Shown piece by piece: positions 47,695 through 61,800 of a DNA stretch of 64,000 bases (positions are counted from its first letter, which is position 1; each line of letters begins with the position of its first letter). The position numbers and the translations under genes were made by a program. Origin of the DNA: Hofstenia miamia (lineage: Eukaryota; Xenacoelomorpha; Acoela; Hofsteniidae); contig CABFPE010000038.1 of assembly GCA_900660155.1 (NCBI GenBank), forward strand, positions 1,784,886 through 1,848,885. The letters are read 5' to 3'. The notes beneath the pieces are model-generated. The model had not been told where the DNA came from, made no database searches, and saw nothing but the letters and a program-made list of their open reading frames with translations.

Positions 47695-50600
47695 TTTTAA
47701 TTGTGTGGGCGGGGCATAACTCTTTAAATATGAGGTGGGAGTGATACAATTTTCATTTCATTTTTGATTCTTGTGGATATTACTTGCCTAACTTCTCTCC
47801 TGCTTAGAAAATGTACGCTACTACTTCTCCCGCTGATTTGTTAAAAACCCTCACTGATAAATATTCAGATGTGATGGCTGCCAATACGTATAGTGCCTCC
47901 TCCCAACAGTCTGGGAATGGTGATAATAGTACAGCTCCTCCCCGGTATGCTTTTTGTTTTTAGTTTATCTAGGTATATAAACTATTCTAATTATATATTA
48001 CACATTTTGTACTTGCTATCATGTGTTTTTCATTTAATCAGAAAGTTTTAGTTATTGATTTTTCACAATCCCACTCATTTACAATTTATCAATTTGCAGT
48101 AATTACAACTAGCTCTTAAAAATACATTTTATAAATTCTTTTATTGGTTTTATAAAATAACATATTTTCTTTTCATTGCTTATTAAACTATTTTCACTAG
48201 AATGAAATGTTCAAATTTCATTTTTTTATTATGTACAACTAACTAGTGCTTAAAAATACATTTTTTACAATTTATAAAATAGCGTATTTTCTTTTCATTA
48301 CTTATTTTCACTAGAATAAATATAATTTATTACACTTGAATTTCCATGTACTTATACTGATTTTAGACCATCTGCTCCAATGAAGTCGTTTTCTTGTGAC
48401 GAGTGTGGTTTTACCAGCCCAACCCCCTTGTTAATGCGCTCTCACATTGAATCTATTCATGGAACAGATAATGTTTATCTATGCCCATCATGCAAAATTT
48501 ACTTTACAAATATTCAACTATTTGAAGCTCACTTAACTGCCCACAACTTTGAAGCTGTAAATACCACCTCAAGTACGTCATTTAGTAAAGTGGAACAAGC
48601 ATGTCGTGGTAGTTTTGCTTGCTATCAGAGTGGTCCTCTAACATCTATTGATGTTTATTCCATCTTCTCTACTGTTTACCCTGAAATTAACGAAATTATA
48701 CGGGATGATATAGCCAAACACTTCTCCTCTAAAGTTTACCTCTCTTGTGAAGTGGAGTTGGTGAAAGAGGAAAGTGGTGTGCAGAAAAGTGTGGTATTGT
48801 ATCCGACAAGCTCCCCTGTATCCGTCTTTAGCAGTGGCTTGCAGCAAGCAGATTTCATAAAAATGGTAGATGGCATCGCCAATTACATCACCATCTATGC
48901 AGCAAATGGCTCAAATTGGGTGTTGAAGAATATTAATCGAGTGAGTCTGCGCATTGCCAAATATCGTCCAACAAGAGCTGGAAGTTACATCCCCCTTCCC
49001 GACTATTTAAAGAAGAACCACTTCTTAGCAAACCCTCGTACTGCTCAGACAAATAAATGCTTCCTGTACGCTGTTCTAGCATGCCTCCATCCAGAAATGA
49101 AGACGAAATGTGAAATTACACGAATGAATAAGTTTTTACCAACTCTAAATTATTCAGGACTCTCATTTCCCATGTCAATCAATGACATCTGTAAGTTTGA
49201 AGAGCTGAACAAAATTACAGTGAATGTGTACAGCCTCCATGAAAAATCTTTGGTGCCTGCTTACATCTCTCCAAATTGTCATCAACAAAAGGCAAACCTT
49301 CTGCTGTTAGAAGAAGGTAATCAGAAGCATTATGTGGCAATTACCAATTTAAATGCCTGCATCAAGTTTTTTAAGGGTAGACATGGTGATGGTATGAATT
49401 GCCCAAAATGTTTATCTGGTTTTAAACTGTTAGAAAGTTTTGAAAATCATTTAAAGAAATGCAATGGCAATAGTGAGCCAACAATAACTTTCCCTCAGTC
49501 CAATGAGAAAATTTCATTTAAAGCACATGGCGCTAAAAACTTTGTACCCATAATAGCTGCATTAGACATAGAATGTGTATCACAGAAAATACATACTACC
49601 ACACCAGATCCCTCAACAAGCTATACAGTTCAGGATGTTCGCCAAACCCCATCTGGTATTTGTATAGTTAGCACCACTGAAAAAGAGCTGCTTTCCACCA
49701 ACATATTTTCAGGTGAACAGTGTATGGAGGAGGGATGGAATGAACTTCGTAAATTTGCTAAGTCTTCATTTGCTGCCAAACAAAAGCATCATCAATTAGT
49801 AATTTCACAGACTGATAGAGAATATTTGATGGAGAATTCCACTGCTTGCATTTTTTGCAATGAAGAATTTGAAAGTAGCTCTCACAAAGTAATTGATCAC
49901 TGCCATTATACTGGGAAAGTACGAGGTGTTGCACACAACAACTGCAATATTCTACATCGCAACCCCCAGTTTACTCCAGTTTTCTCCCACAATGGCAGTA
50001 AGTATGATATGCATTTGTTGCTGAAAAGTTTGAAGCTCAGGGAAAATGAAAGTTTAAAATGTATACCCTGCACATCTGAAAACTTCATATCATTTAGCCT
50101 TATGGTCCCAATGTATAGCTACAAGGATAAAAATGGCACAACTAAATGGGTTCATGAAGAGCTTCGATTTTTGGACTCCTATCGTTTTGTTACTGACAGT
50201 CTATCAAACCTNGTCAGCATTCATGACAGGTAAGGGCCAATTTCCATATGAATGGTTTGACTCATTAGATAAATTTAACAAAATGAAGCTGCCAGAATTA
50301 CAACATTGGTATAATCAATTAACCAGAAAAATACCACTAACACAACAGGAGCTAGAACATGAGCAGAATAGTACTTGGGTTAATGGAGGGTGTACTACAT
50401 TTAGAGACTTCNCAGAAAAGTGTAGTATTGTATCCGACGAGCTCCCCTGTATCTGTCTTTAGCAGTGGCTTGAACAAGGCGGATTTTTTAAAAATGGTAG
50501 ATGGCATTGCTAATTACATCACCATCTATGCAGCAAATGGCTCAAATTGGGTACTGAAAAATATCAACCAAGTGAGCCTGCAAATTGCCAAGTATCGCCC

Positions 50601-53600
50601 AACAAGAGCTGGCAGCTACATTCCTTTACCTGACTATTTAAAGAAGAACAACTTTCTTGTGAATCCCCACAGTGCTCAGACAAACAAGTGCTTTTTGTAT
50701 GCAGTTCTAGCCTGTCTCCATCCTGAAATTAAACATTGTAATGAAATTTGTCGCCTCAACAGGTTTTTCCCAACTTTAAAGTTTTCTGGCCCATCATTCC
50801 ACATGTCAATCAATGACATCTGTAAGTTTGAAGAGTTAAATAAAATAACAGTGAATGTGTACAGCCTCCATGAAAAATCTTTGGTGCCTGCATACATCTC
50901 TCCAAGTTGTCATCAACAAAAAGCAAACCTTCTGCTGTTAGAAGAAGGTAATCAGAAACATTATGTGGCAATTACTAACATGAATGCCTGCATCAAATTT
51001 TTTAAGAACACTCATGAGGGTTTGCATTGCCCTAAATGTTTATCTGGTTTCAGGCTGTTAGAAAGTTTTGATCATCATTTAAAGAAGTGCATTGGCAATA
51101 GTGAACCAACTATTACATTCCCTCAGCCTAATGAGAAAATTTCATTTAAAGCACATGGCGCTAAAAACTTTGTACCCATAATAGCTGCATTAGACATAGA
51201 ATGTGTATCACAGAAAATACATACTACCACACCAGATCCCTCAACAAGCTATACAGTTCAAGATGTTCACCAAACCCCATCTGGTATTTGCATTGTTAGT
51301 ACCACTGAAAAAGAGCTGCTTTCCACTAAAATATTTTCTGGTGAACAATGTCTGGAGGAGGGATGGAATGAACTTCGTAAATTTGCTAAGTCTTCATTTG
51401 CTGCCAAACAAAAGCATCATCAATTAGTAATTTCACAGACTGATAGAGAATATTTGATGGAAAATTCTACTGTTTGTGTGTTCTGTAATGAAGAATTTGA
51501 AAGTAGCTCTCATAAAGTAATTGATCACTGCCATTATACTGGGAAAGGACGAGGTGTTGCACACAACAACTGCAATATTCTACATCGCAACCCTCAGTTT
51601 ACTCCAGTTTTCTCCCACAATGGCAGTAAGTATGATATGCATTTGTTGCTGAAAAGTTTGAAGCTCAAGGAAAATGAAAGTTTAAAATGTATACCATGCA
51701 CCTCTGAAAACTTCATATCATTTAGTCTTATGGTCCCAATGTATAGCTACAAGGATAAAAATGGCACAAATAAATGTATTCATGAAGAGCTTAGATTTTT
51801 GGACTCCTATCGTTTTGTTACTGATAGTCTATCAAATCTGGCTAAAAATATTGGAGCAGACAAATATCAATTCCTAAAAGCAGGCATGGGTGAGCAAAAG
51901 GCGTCAGCATTCATGACGGGTAAGGGCCAATTTCCATATGAATGGTTTGACTCATTAGATAAATTTAATGAAATGAAGCTGCCAGAATTACAACATTGGT
52001 ATAATAGATTAACCAGAAAAATACCACTAACACAACAGGAGCTAGAACATGAGCAGAATAGTACTTGGGTTAATGGAGGGTGTACTACATTTAGAGACTT
52101 CCACAATAATTATTTAATGTCGGATACACTGTTGCTNGGAATATTGGAGCAGACAAATATCAATTCCTAAAAGCAGGCATGGGTGAGCAAAAGGCGTCAG
52201 CATTCATGACGGGTAAGGGCCAATTTCCATATGAATGGTTTGACTCATTAGATAAATTTAATGAAATAAAGCTGCCAGAATTACAACATTGGTACAATAG
52301 ATTAACCAGAAAAATACCACTAACACAACAGGAGCTAGAACATGAGCAGAATAGTACTTGGGTTAATGGAGGGTGTACTACATTTAAAGACTACCACAAC
52401 AATTATTTAATGTCGGATACACTGTTGCTGGCAGATGTACTTCGTGAATTTCGTGTTGAAAGCAAGCAAACATATGGATTGGATCCTGCGCATTTTTTAC
52501 ACTGTCCAACTTTAGCTGGAATGCTATGTTAAACTATACAAACTTCTCACTTGATCCAATTGCAGATAACAATCAACTGGAATTTATTGAGGCTGGTATT
52601 AGATGAGGGATGTCTGGAGTGTATGCAGAACGCTACTTTAAGGCCAACAACCCCATGGTAGAGGGCTATGACCCAGATAAGGAGTCCACTTACGCTGTTT
52701 TTTTGGATATGAATTCTTTGTATGATGGTACAATGACCATGAATTTACCTGTTGGACAGTTACAGTGGACAGATACATCAATCAATGAAATTTTGAATGC
52801 ACCACATGATGGAGATTTAGGTTATTTGGTGGAGGTGGATCTTGAATATCCCAGTAATTTGCATGACAAACATTTTGATTTTCCATTGGCACCACAAGAT
52901 GATTATTGAAGATCAACATCTGTTGCCCTATACAAAAAATATTAAAGAGTCATTAGGATTGAAATCTGGTAAAGTCGCAAAATTGGTTCAAACATTTTAC
53001 AAGAGGGAGAGATATGTGGTTCACTATGAGGTGCTGAAGTTTTACATTGAACAAGGGCTGAAGATAACCAAGTTCCACAGGGCACTACAATTTAAACAGG
53101 CGCCATTTTTAAAGCCCTTTATAGATTTAAATACCACAAAATGCAAGGCAGCTAAAAACGACTTTGAAAAGAGCTTTTATAAGCTCATGTCTAATGCAGT
53201 ATTTGGCAAGACCATGGAATCACTGAGAAAGCGTTGTAAAGCAAAGTTTGTTGGTGATCAGGAGGCAGCAGAAAAGTTAATAAAACAGCCAGAATTTAAG
53301 TCATTTAACATAATTAATGAAGACTTGGTGCAGGTCATGCTAAGAAACAAAGAAATTGTATGGAATAAACCGAATTATGTGGGTCAGGCCATTTTAGACC
53401 TTTCTAAGCTCCAGATGTTTAAATTTCACTATCAAACCATGAAGCCAGCATTTGAAAATAAAATCACAGTGCTTTACAGTGATACAGACTCCCTCCTATA
53501 TAAAATAAAGACCAGAAATGTATATGAAGATCTAGCCTCCTTATCTAGTCATTTTGATTTTTCAAATTATCCAAAAGACTCTCCATTATTCACTGAAAAA

Positions 53601-53830
53601 AACAAGAAAACTTATTTAAAGGTGAAGGATGAGCTGGCTGGCGATGTCATCAGTCAGGTTGTCGCCCTGAAATCAAAGATGTACTCTGTACAGTATGTCT
53701 CCAATAATAAATGCAACAAGAAGGCAAGTGCTAAGGGGGTTGTGGGGGCTGTCAAGAAGATGATGAACTTTGATCTCTTCAAATCAATTTTGGATAATGA
53801 GGAAATTGTTCGTCATCCAATGACAGCCAT
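47695..53830 (+). mobile_element. Younger Polinton/Maverick polymerase region (fossil)
   Basis: The parts, in order, are a promoter-like stretch (GGGCGGGGC and TTTAAATA near 47705-47730), a short leader exon candidate from 47812, and from about 48380 a protein-primed type-B DNA polymerase. The polymerase has N-terminal C2H2 fingers, an exonuclease domain with an embedded Cys/His endonuclease-VII-like insert, and palm motifs A (DMNSLY), B (KLMSNAVFGKTME) and C (YSDTDSL). The region is broken at a few places, and assembly joins mix at least two near-identical copies or alleles, so it cannot be read as one gene. Long open stretches suggest a much younger age than the Polinton at 9.8-19.9 kb. Integrase, ATPase and capsid genes of this copy are not in the window. 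Confidence 0.85.
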
Positions 53831-53833
53831 NGT

Positions 53834-55064
53834 CCTTGCCCTGATCTTAACTACTGACATGACTGAAATGGTTAGAAAGCTAACACAGAAATAGAATCAA
53901 TGAACATTGAGAAAGAGAGAATACTAAATGAAATGAAAGACAATACTAGTGCCAGATTAACAGAACAGAGAAACCTACTCCAAAGTCAAATAGAAATGTT
54001 AACAGACAAATAAAGAAATGAAAATCAAGAGTGCAAAGTGGCAGCAATTGATGGCTGAAATGCATGAAGAAAATATAGGGCTATGAGAAGAAAACACAAC
54101 AAAACAAATGGAAATCAACAGCATTAGATTTGAACTATGACTATTGATGCTAAATAATGAAACTGAAGATAGCCACAAGAGAAAAACTCAAAAAGAGTTA
54201 TAAAGAATAACAGTTGAAGATGCAGAAACACTAAGTAAAACTAATCTGCCCCAAGACAAAGAGTTGTTTATATGTAAAACACCTGAAACCTAGGAAGAAT
54301 TTGTCCAAAAATTAGTAGGTGCAATAACCAAACAAGTGAAATAGAAATACAAAATGGAAACAGAAAAAAACCAATGTTCAATGATTCCATATTACTAGAA
54401 ACAAACAACAAGAAAGCACCATTACTCAAAGCTGTCCTTCCTAAGTTTATATAAAGAATAGACAACTATTCACCTACACTCACAGAATGGCTCCACATAT
54501 TCAAAATGTATATGAAAGAGAATAAAGTCACACAAACAGCAGTGACAGCAAGATTCCCACTATATTTGAGTGGAGTGGCATACTAACACTACTTGGTACT
54601 TGACATGGAGACAAAAACAAATTATAAGAAACTCATAGGTGAATACCAAGCATATTACAATGATGAGAGCTTCAAGAATCAATACAGAATGATCCTGAAT
54701 GGAATGAGAATGAACAAACACAAAAACTTGAGAAGCTATATGTCACAAGTAGAAAGAATGATCAAACTAAGCTTAAAGAGAACAAACCTATTCTAATTAC
54801 AAACTTTTCTCTCACATATGCAAGGGACTACCCAAACCATTGAAACAGCAATTCAAAAATAATTGTGCTGCAGAAGACTCACTAGATTAAATGATAAGGA
54901 AAGGACTGGCAATACAAATAGCAATGGAAAACAAGGCCAGGATAAATGAGAGAGCAACAAAAAACAAAGCACCCAGAGATTTGGAAACAAATTGATCACA
55001 AAAAATGGGAAACAAAGACAAAATAATAAAGGTAAGACTGTAAGACTGAAAGAAAGAACAGTTA
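53834..55064 (+). mobile_element. LTR retroelement fossil D: gag region, block 1
   Basis: A broken gag region with a coiled-coil part and a capsid-like part similar to that of fossil C. Near-identical to 55697-56927. It directly follows a single-N join after the Polinton, so this block is probably an assembly duplicate of the second one. Broken by many lesions; old. Confidence 0.65.
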
Positions 55065-55145
55065 AGATCCATTGAACATTGTACCCCTCTGCTTACAATC
55101 CTTCAAAATATGTTCACAGATTACCAGGTATAATTTTTATTTTAT

Positions 55146-55719
55146 TATTAACTTACTATGTGTTTAGGTCCTTGGTAACAATAGGCCTCCTGGGGAAAGC
55201 CAGCCACATTAAATAAATTGCTTAACGCATTTCTGGCCGCCACCTCCTGGGTGAATGTGGAAGTGCCGTCATATTTTAGAATGAAGATAGAAACTTGAAG
55301 ATTGCAAAATGCTGAACTTTGTCACTCAGAGTCACTGTGAATGTATGCTTTTACATTAGTACATAAATGTGCTTGGAAACACACTCTAATGCAAATAACA
55401 CATGATTTTTTGTTTGAAATATTTGGGTTTTGGATCTATGAATTGTTTTCCTTTAAACAATGTGTTGCATGTTTAAAACATTTTACAACAAACACGCCCT
55501 AAGTAAAATTTGTCATTAAAAATATCAGTTTGCCTAAATTCTAAAAATCAAAGATTCTCACTTTTGGTTTAAACAAATTGTCTAAAAAATTAATTTGCTC
55601 AATTTAGTTTCGTCAAAAATATTTTGTCGCTAGATGGCGTCCAATAGAATCACTTCATTTCCATATGGCAAATAGCCATGGCTGTCCCTTGGTACGTCCT
55701 TGCCCTGATCTTAACTACT
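55146..55719 (-). repeat. Repeat R1, copy 3 (inverted)
   Basis: Reverse complement of the R1 copies at 40920 and 42377, with high similarity over its length. It lies directly beside gag block 2, whose first bases overlap the R1 end. The same R1 end piece also appears at the start of block 1. Confidence 0.8.
55148..55321 (-). other. Exon-like segment of repeat R1, copy 3
   Basis: The minus-strand frame has 57 codons plus a stop and includes TQEVAARNALSNLFNVAGFP and QEAYCYQGPK. The frame is shared with copy 2 up to GPK. It ends HIVS and a stop that overlaps GTAAGT, a perfect 5' splice-donor consensus, which suggests the true exon may end just before it. Unrecognised protein. Confidence 0.5.
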
Positions 55720-57280
55720 GACATGACTGAAATGGTTAGAAAGCTAACACAGAAATAGAATCAATGAACATTGAGAAAGAGAGAATACTAAATGAAATGA
55801 AAGACAATACTAGTGCCAGATTAACAGAACAGAGAAACCTACTCCAAAGTCAAATAGAAATGTTAACAGACAAATAAAGAAATGAAAATCAAGAGTGCAA
55901 AGTGGCAGCAATTGATGGCTGAAATGCATGAAGAAAATATAGGGCTATGAGAAGAAAACACAACAAAACAAATGGAAATCAACAGCATTAGATTTGAACT
56001 ATGACTATTGATGCTAAATAATGAAACTGAAGATAGCCACAAGAGAAAAACTCAAAAAGAGTTATAAAGAATAACAGTTGAAGATGCAGAAACACTAAGT
56101 AAAACTAATCTGCCCCAAGACAAAGAGTTGTTTATATGTAAAACACCTGAAACCTAGGAAGAATTTGTCCAAAAATTAGTAGGTGCAATAACCAAACAAG
56201 TGAAATAGAAATACAAAATGGAAACAGAAAAAAACCAATGTTCAATGATTCCATATTACTAGAAACAAACAACAAGAAAGCACCATTACTCAAAGCTGTC
56301 CTTCCTAAGTTTATATAAAGAATAGACAACTATTCACCTACACTCACAGAATGGCTCCACATATTCAAAATGTATATGAAAGAGAATAAAGTCACACAAA
56401 CAGCAGTGACAGCAAGATTCCCACTATATTTGAGTGGAGTGGCATACTAACACTACTTGGTACTTGACATGGAGACAAAAACAAATTATAAGAAACTCAT
56501 AGGTGAATACCAAGCATATTACAATGATGAGAGCTTCAAGAATCAATACAGAATGATCCTGAATGGAATGAGAATGAACAAACACAAAAACTTGAGAAGC
56601 TATATGTCACAAGTAGAAAGAATGATCAAACTAAGCTTAAAGAGAACAAACCTATTCTAATTACAAACTTTTCTCTCACATATGCAAGGGACTACCCAAA
56701 CCATTGAAACAGCAATTCAAAAATAATTGTGCTGCAGAAGACTCACTAGATTAAATGATAAGGAAAGGACTGGCAATACAAATAGCAATGGAAAACAAGG
56801 CCAGGATAAATGAGAGAGCAACAAAAAACAAAGCACCCAGAGATTTGGAAACAAATTGATCACAAAAAATGGGAAACAAAGACAAAATAATAAAGGTAAG
56901 ACTGTAAGACTGAAAGAAAGAACAGTAAAAAAATAAGAAGAGATCTAAAATGTCACAACTGCAGAACCAAAGGGCACCTCAGAAAAGACTGTAGAAAACA
57001 AATTTATATAATTGAAACTGACAAAATATACTTCAGAGAAGAAGACTTAATCAAAAATGAAGAAAGTCTTACCAAAGACACAAGGTGATGATCACAACAG
57101 AAAAACAGGTTTTGATGAAGCTAATTAAATAGGAGGAGTACAAAAACATTCACTGGGACATGCCTCAGGCAATCACACTAATCAAGAGATCAAATGAAAT
57201 GATCCATGGAAAAAGAGTCATCATTCTTATTTAGGTATACTGGTGGAGGAGTGTGGCATAATCATGTTGAGTACAAAGAA
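55697..57280 (+). mobile_element. LTR retroelement fossil D: gag region with zinc knuckle, block 2
   Basis: Same gag remnant as block 1, continuing further to a CCHC zinc knuckle (CHNCRTKGHLRKDC near 56951-56992), the nucleocapsid hallmark. It trails off by about 57280, before LTR fossil C. No polymerase is seen. Many breaks; old. Ty3/gypsy-like by gag style, tentative. Confidence 0.7.
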
Positions 57281-58727
57281 TAATAAAAAAAGTATCCAAG
57301 ACTATCAGTAATTAATTTAATTATACTTTTATACAAAACAAAATTATTATTCTTTTAATTTTTATAAAGCAATTGTGCAGTTTTGATATTACATTTATCA
57401 GTAAATGGTTTGGCAACATCTAAAAGGATGAAACCACTACAGCTAATTAGATGATGTTACATAATCAAAAGCAGATGAACAAATTAACAAATTGTAAACA
57501 AATTTGAATTTGCAAACAGGTACATGCTGATTGTTTAATTGTTTGTGCAATACTATTATAAATATCATGAAATAGATTTAGTTGGTGATGAATTTACTTC
57601 ATTTGATTTCTTATATTGTATTATCAGGTGTGATTATAAATAATGTAGAGTCACTCAGGGACTTTTTGCAAATTTAATTTAGTTTTGATTTATTTCTTAT
57701 TTTTTAATTTGTATGAATTATGTCACTTTGACATCAGTTTATGATACTATATTTATGTCCCCTCAATGCTGTGATACATGTTTTTTTTGCTCAATTGAAT
57801 TTGTAATGGAAATGTGATTGTATGATTTTTTGAGTTGTAAACAAAGACAGGTAATTATTTTGAAACTTTGTATAAATAGGGGAAGCATTGTAGCAAAGCA
57901 CAATAGAGTTTACCTTACCTCAACTGTGTTCAACTCTCTTACACATTTATATTTTTCTTTTATTCAATTGATTTGATAATAATCATTGTGTAAGTGACTG
58001 TGACAATTTTGGAGTTACTCTAGCTGTGAACTGATTTGATGCATGGCTTTCAGGCAGTTAACAGCCCAAATCATAGACCAAATTAAGTTATGGTTACATA
58101 TAGGAAAAATAAGAACTTTGTTTGATTTCAACATGCACCAATAATCTGATTACACTGTGATGATATTATACTGTTGGTTAACATAAATGCATGCCAATTA
58201 TGAGTTATTTAGTTGTGAGCTGAGAGATAAGAACTACATTGAGACTGTTGTATTTGTATTGAGATAGAAATTAAATAATGAGACAATTAGGCTAGAAGCC
58301 ATATGAATTGGTCATCCTGGATGTTTTCTCTCTAAACAGTTACATGTTACATGGATGAATTACTGATGTTTGTTAGATCTATTATTTTATCATTAGAATT
58401 ATGGCTGCTCTATTAAGTTGACTTTTGCAACCTTCTGCCATGACAATTAGTTCCTTAGTAATGCCTCTGTAGTTCCCAGCAACTGATTCTAAAGGTGACC
58501 CTGACATGATCCTGAATGGCTATGATGCTAATTGCAGTCTAAGTGATGTTTGGAGATGTGTTCCAGTCATGTAACCTGTATGTGCAACAAGGGTGTCACA
58601 TAACATTCTTGATTGGGTTTTTTTGGTTTTATCAGGTCAGCTGGGATGGATTTCCCCTGACCTATCAGTTTCTGTTGTCTCTATTCTGTTGCATTTTGGA
58701 TTTATTGTAGGGTCACATCTACATTAT

Positions 58728-58735
58728 TACTGTAC
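58728..58735. repeat. 8-bp target-site duplication, left (TACTGTAC)
   Basis: TACTGTAC immediately left of the P element is repeated immediately right of it at 62318-62325. Eight-base duplications are a hallmark of P-element insertion. Confidence 0.85.
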
Positions 58736-58834
58736 CAAGGCATACTTGAATACAGGCCTTGCAGCCCAATATTTTGCAAAATTATCTAGGGCTGGAAAAT
58801 ACTAGATAAAAAGTATAATTATTATAAAAAAATG

Positions 58835-61800
58835 TTAACTGGAAAATTTTAATTTTTTTCTAGCTGAAGTACAATCATTAGAAAATGCTTTACAATAATT
58901 GTTAAGAAAAATAATACACAAAGTATTAAAAGATGTACTATAATTAAAGTTAAATATTTGAGATATTCTGTTGAAAATATTTGTTAGTCTTTTCCTGCAC
59001 TGATAAAATTCCTTAAATTCATTAAATGTAAGATAAGCAAACACAACAAATGTAAAAATTTATCAGAAGGCATTCTTAAACCACCACAATTTAAAAAATC
59101 AAAATATTTTTTATAATTTTCTGATGAATATATTTGATCTTCCATGCTTACATCTATATTCAATTTATACTTATGGGATAAAAATCCAGCAATATACAAA
59201 CATAGGACAGTAGAATCATGTTGATTTAAGTTTGGTAGAGACTCAATATGTGTGATTTCCTGTTCAGTTATTTCAACTTCACATGAACTGCACAAGTGTT
59301 TCTGGGTAGGTTGACATATCAAGGAGTTCAGGGAAGCCATTAACCAAGCCTTGTCAATGGACTGGATTTCCTGTACTTGCAGGACAGAAAAATAATAATT
59401 TCCACCACAGGATTGCCACAAATGGCCAAATAACTTTCCAAATCATCATTTTGAAAATATGCAGTCAACACATAGGTATGATGAAAAGCTTGACAACATT
59501 GATTTGAAATCAAAAAAGTAGAAGCATCTGCAATGGAATAAGAGCACATATGCCATGCTAAGCTAGTGTCTTTACTTATCATTCTTATGTGCTTTTCACT
59601 GAAAGAAGATTGACCCATAAAAGCAGCTAAATTTCCAATACTTTTTAGAAATGTAATAGAATGAAAATTGACAGTAATAGGTTGTTTATAAATGTTTAAT
59701 GAATTAAGGCCATTGAATTGACTTTTAACATTTACAGTGTTCCACCAGTTTAGGATGAGCTCAAGAAATAAAGCTATTTGATTGTCTTCTCCAAAGTTCA
59801 CTCAAAGTGCTGCAATAGTCTTTTCCAAAAATACTTTGAGGACTAAATTAACCCTTTGTAATTGGAGTTTAGATGGGAAAACTGAATTTTTTGTCACACT
59901 TGATAGCTTCACAGTGTTTTGAGCTTCAATCTGTAAGCAACTTTTGATATCTTTCCACTTTGCTGTATATATTTTCTGAGGCTTTCCAGGAATATAAGAA
60001 TCCAATTCTTTGGAAGATTCCATTATAAAATTATTTCAGATTAACTTTAATATGTAAAAGGGGATGATTATCCAAACTATCACTGTTAGGAGGGTATACT
60101 GACCATGGTTCATCAATTTTAATAAATGTAAATTTCTTAAAAAATAATTGCTTAATTTGGTGATTGTCTGTGATTATTGAAATCAGAAAGCCATTTTTAG
60201 ATTTAAAAATATCATACAATTGTGAGAATTACTCAAAAATTAGTTTGCTGGTAGTTCTTGTGCAAGGAATTGCTTTCAGAACAATACATTGTCCTCCAAA
60301 AAAACATTTCATCATAAAAAACAACATTGTGCAAGCTTATTCATTGCAATTTTCAGCACTTCTACCAACAACAAAACCACCATGATATTGTAAAGCAGGC
60401 TTCACATATATTTCATCTATTAGTATATTGCAACACATTTGACGTTTTTCTAATTGATCAAAAACTATTCCTAGATAAGTTAATGATTGCAAAAGCTGTA
60501 AGCTTGGAATGAACAGTTTTTTTGCATAGAAAACTATATGCAGTCCTTGATAAACAGTATAATTCAAAGGAGTGTGAAATATCTGAAGCAGAGTAAATCT
60601 TGGAGTTTTTGTCAACATTGCAAAGATGTATTTGATTATTAATGAAATTCACTCATTCATTGCTAACAGAATACTGATTTAGAAGGGTCTGTCTCTCTTC
60701 CCCCAAACTCACTTCCTCCAAGTTGACGTCACAAAATATTAAATACCATTAGAGACACAATTTCAATGAAATTGCAATTAATATATTTGAATAAATATAT
60801 GTATTTCTTTAAACTCTATTTTGATTAGTTTTCTATGTAGTTAAGATTGCTGAAATACGGAATTACAAGTAAATATATGTTAATATATTCTATAATTATT
60901 AATGTTGAGGTTTGCCATTTGCATTTAGTAAACATTTAGAAATCCTTTGAAAGTCTGTTTAGATTTAAAATAGAAATTTAATTATGTTGATTATTTTTGT
61001 AGTTTGTACTTTATTGTAATAAGTAATATTTTTTTCAGCGTTCATTTGTTATTTATTTGCTAATTTTTTATTATATATCTGATAGATTTCCCAATCAGAT
61101 AGTATTCATTGTTTGTGCTGACAGACTATTCTATTCTTTTTTGCAGTAATCAAGAGTTGCTTATAATTTTGAAAATATTGAATGTGATTTTTTTATATGT
61201 ATTTTACTACAATGAGTGGGAGTCAGCTCTCTCATGACACCCCTGCATTAAAAGCAGTTAATACTTGAGTACATTACTTGAGGGGGACCAGGAATCTGGA
61301 AAAATCGTAATAATGCATCACATTGGTTTGCTATTTACAAATACAATACAGAAATTTATATCATCCAGGTGTTAAACAAAAATCGCTAATGTTTCTGATT
61401 TTTATTTTATACTGGTATACCTGCAGGTATATTATTTCAAATTGTTGTTTACAAAAATAAAGGAGCATTTCAAAAAGCAGATCCAACAGGATTTAAACCT
61501 GTAATTTCCATATAAGAAATGGCTGTGTTGTCTTACACTATGAATCTGTAAAATACTTTTTAGAAATAGATAAGCTACCCAAAATTAGTCTGAAGTAAAT
61601 ATGACACAAAACAAATTAGCATTTATATATTAGCTATAAATTATGAAATTACACAGCACAAGGCATGCTAAAGCAATTCTTTAATCATCAGGTTAGATCT
61701 AAACAGTGCCAGGGGTAAAATATACATATATAATATGTAAATAGTCAATGCTTATAATTATAGCACATATTTACATTTACTTACTTGTAAATCCATATTT

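Noticed and set aside
58835-60618. Plus-strand frames overlapping the P transposase (for example 60164-60385, 60327-60512)
   Set aside because: Shadows of the minus-strand transposase.
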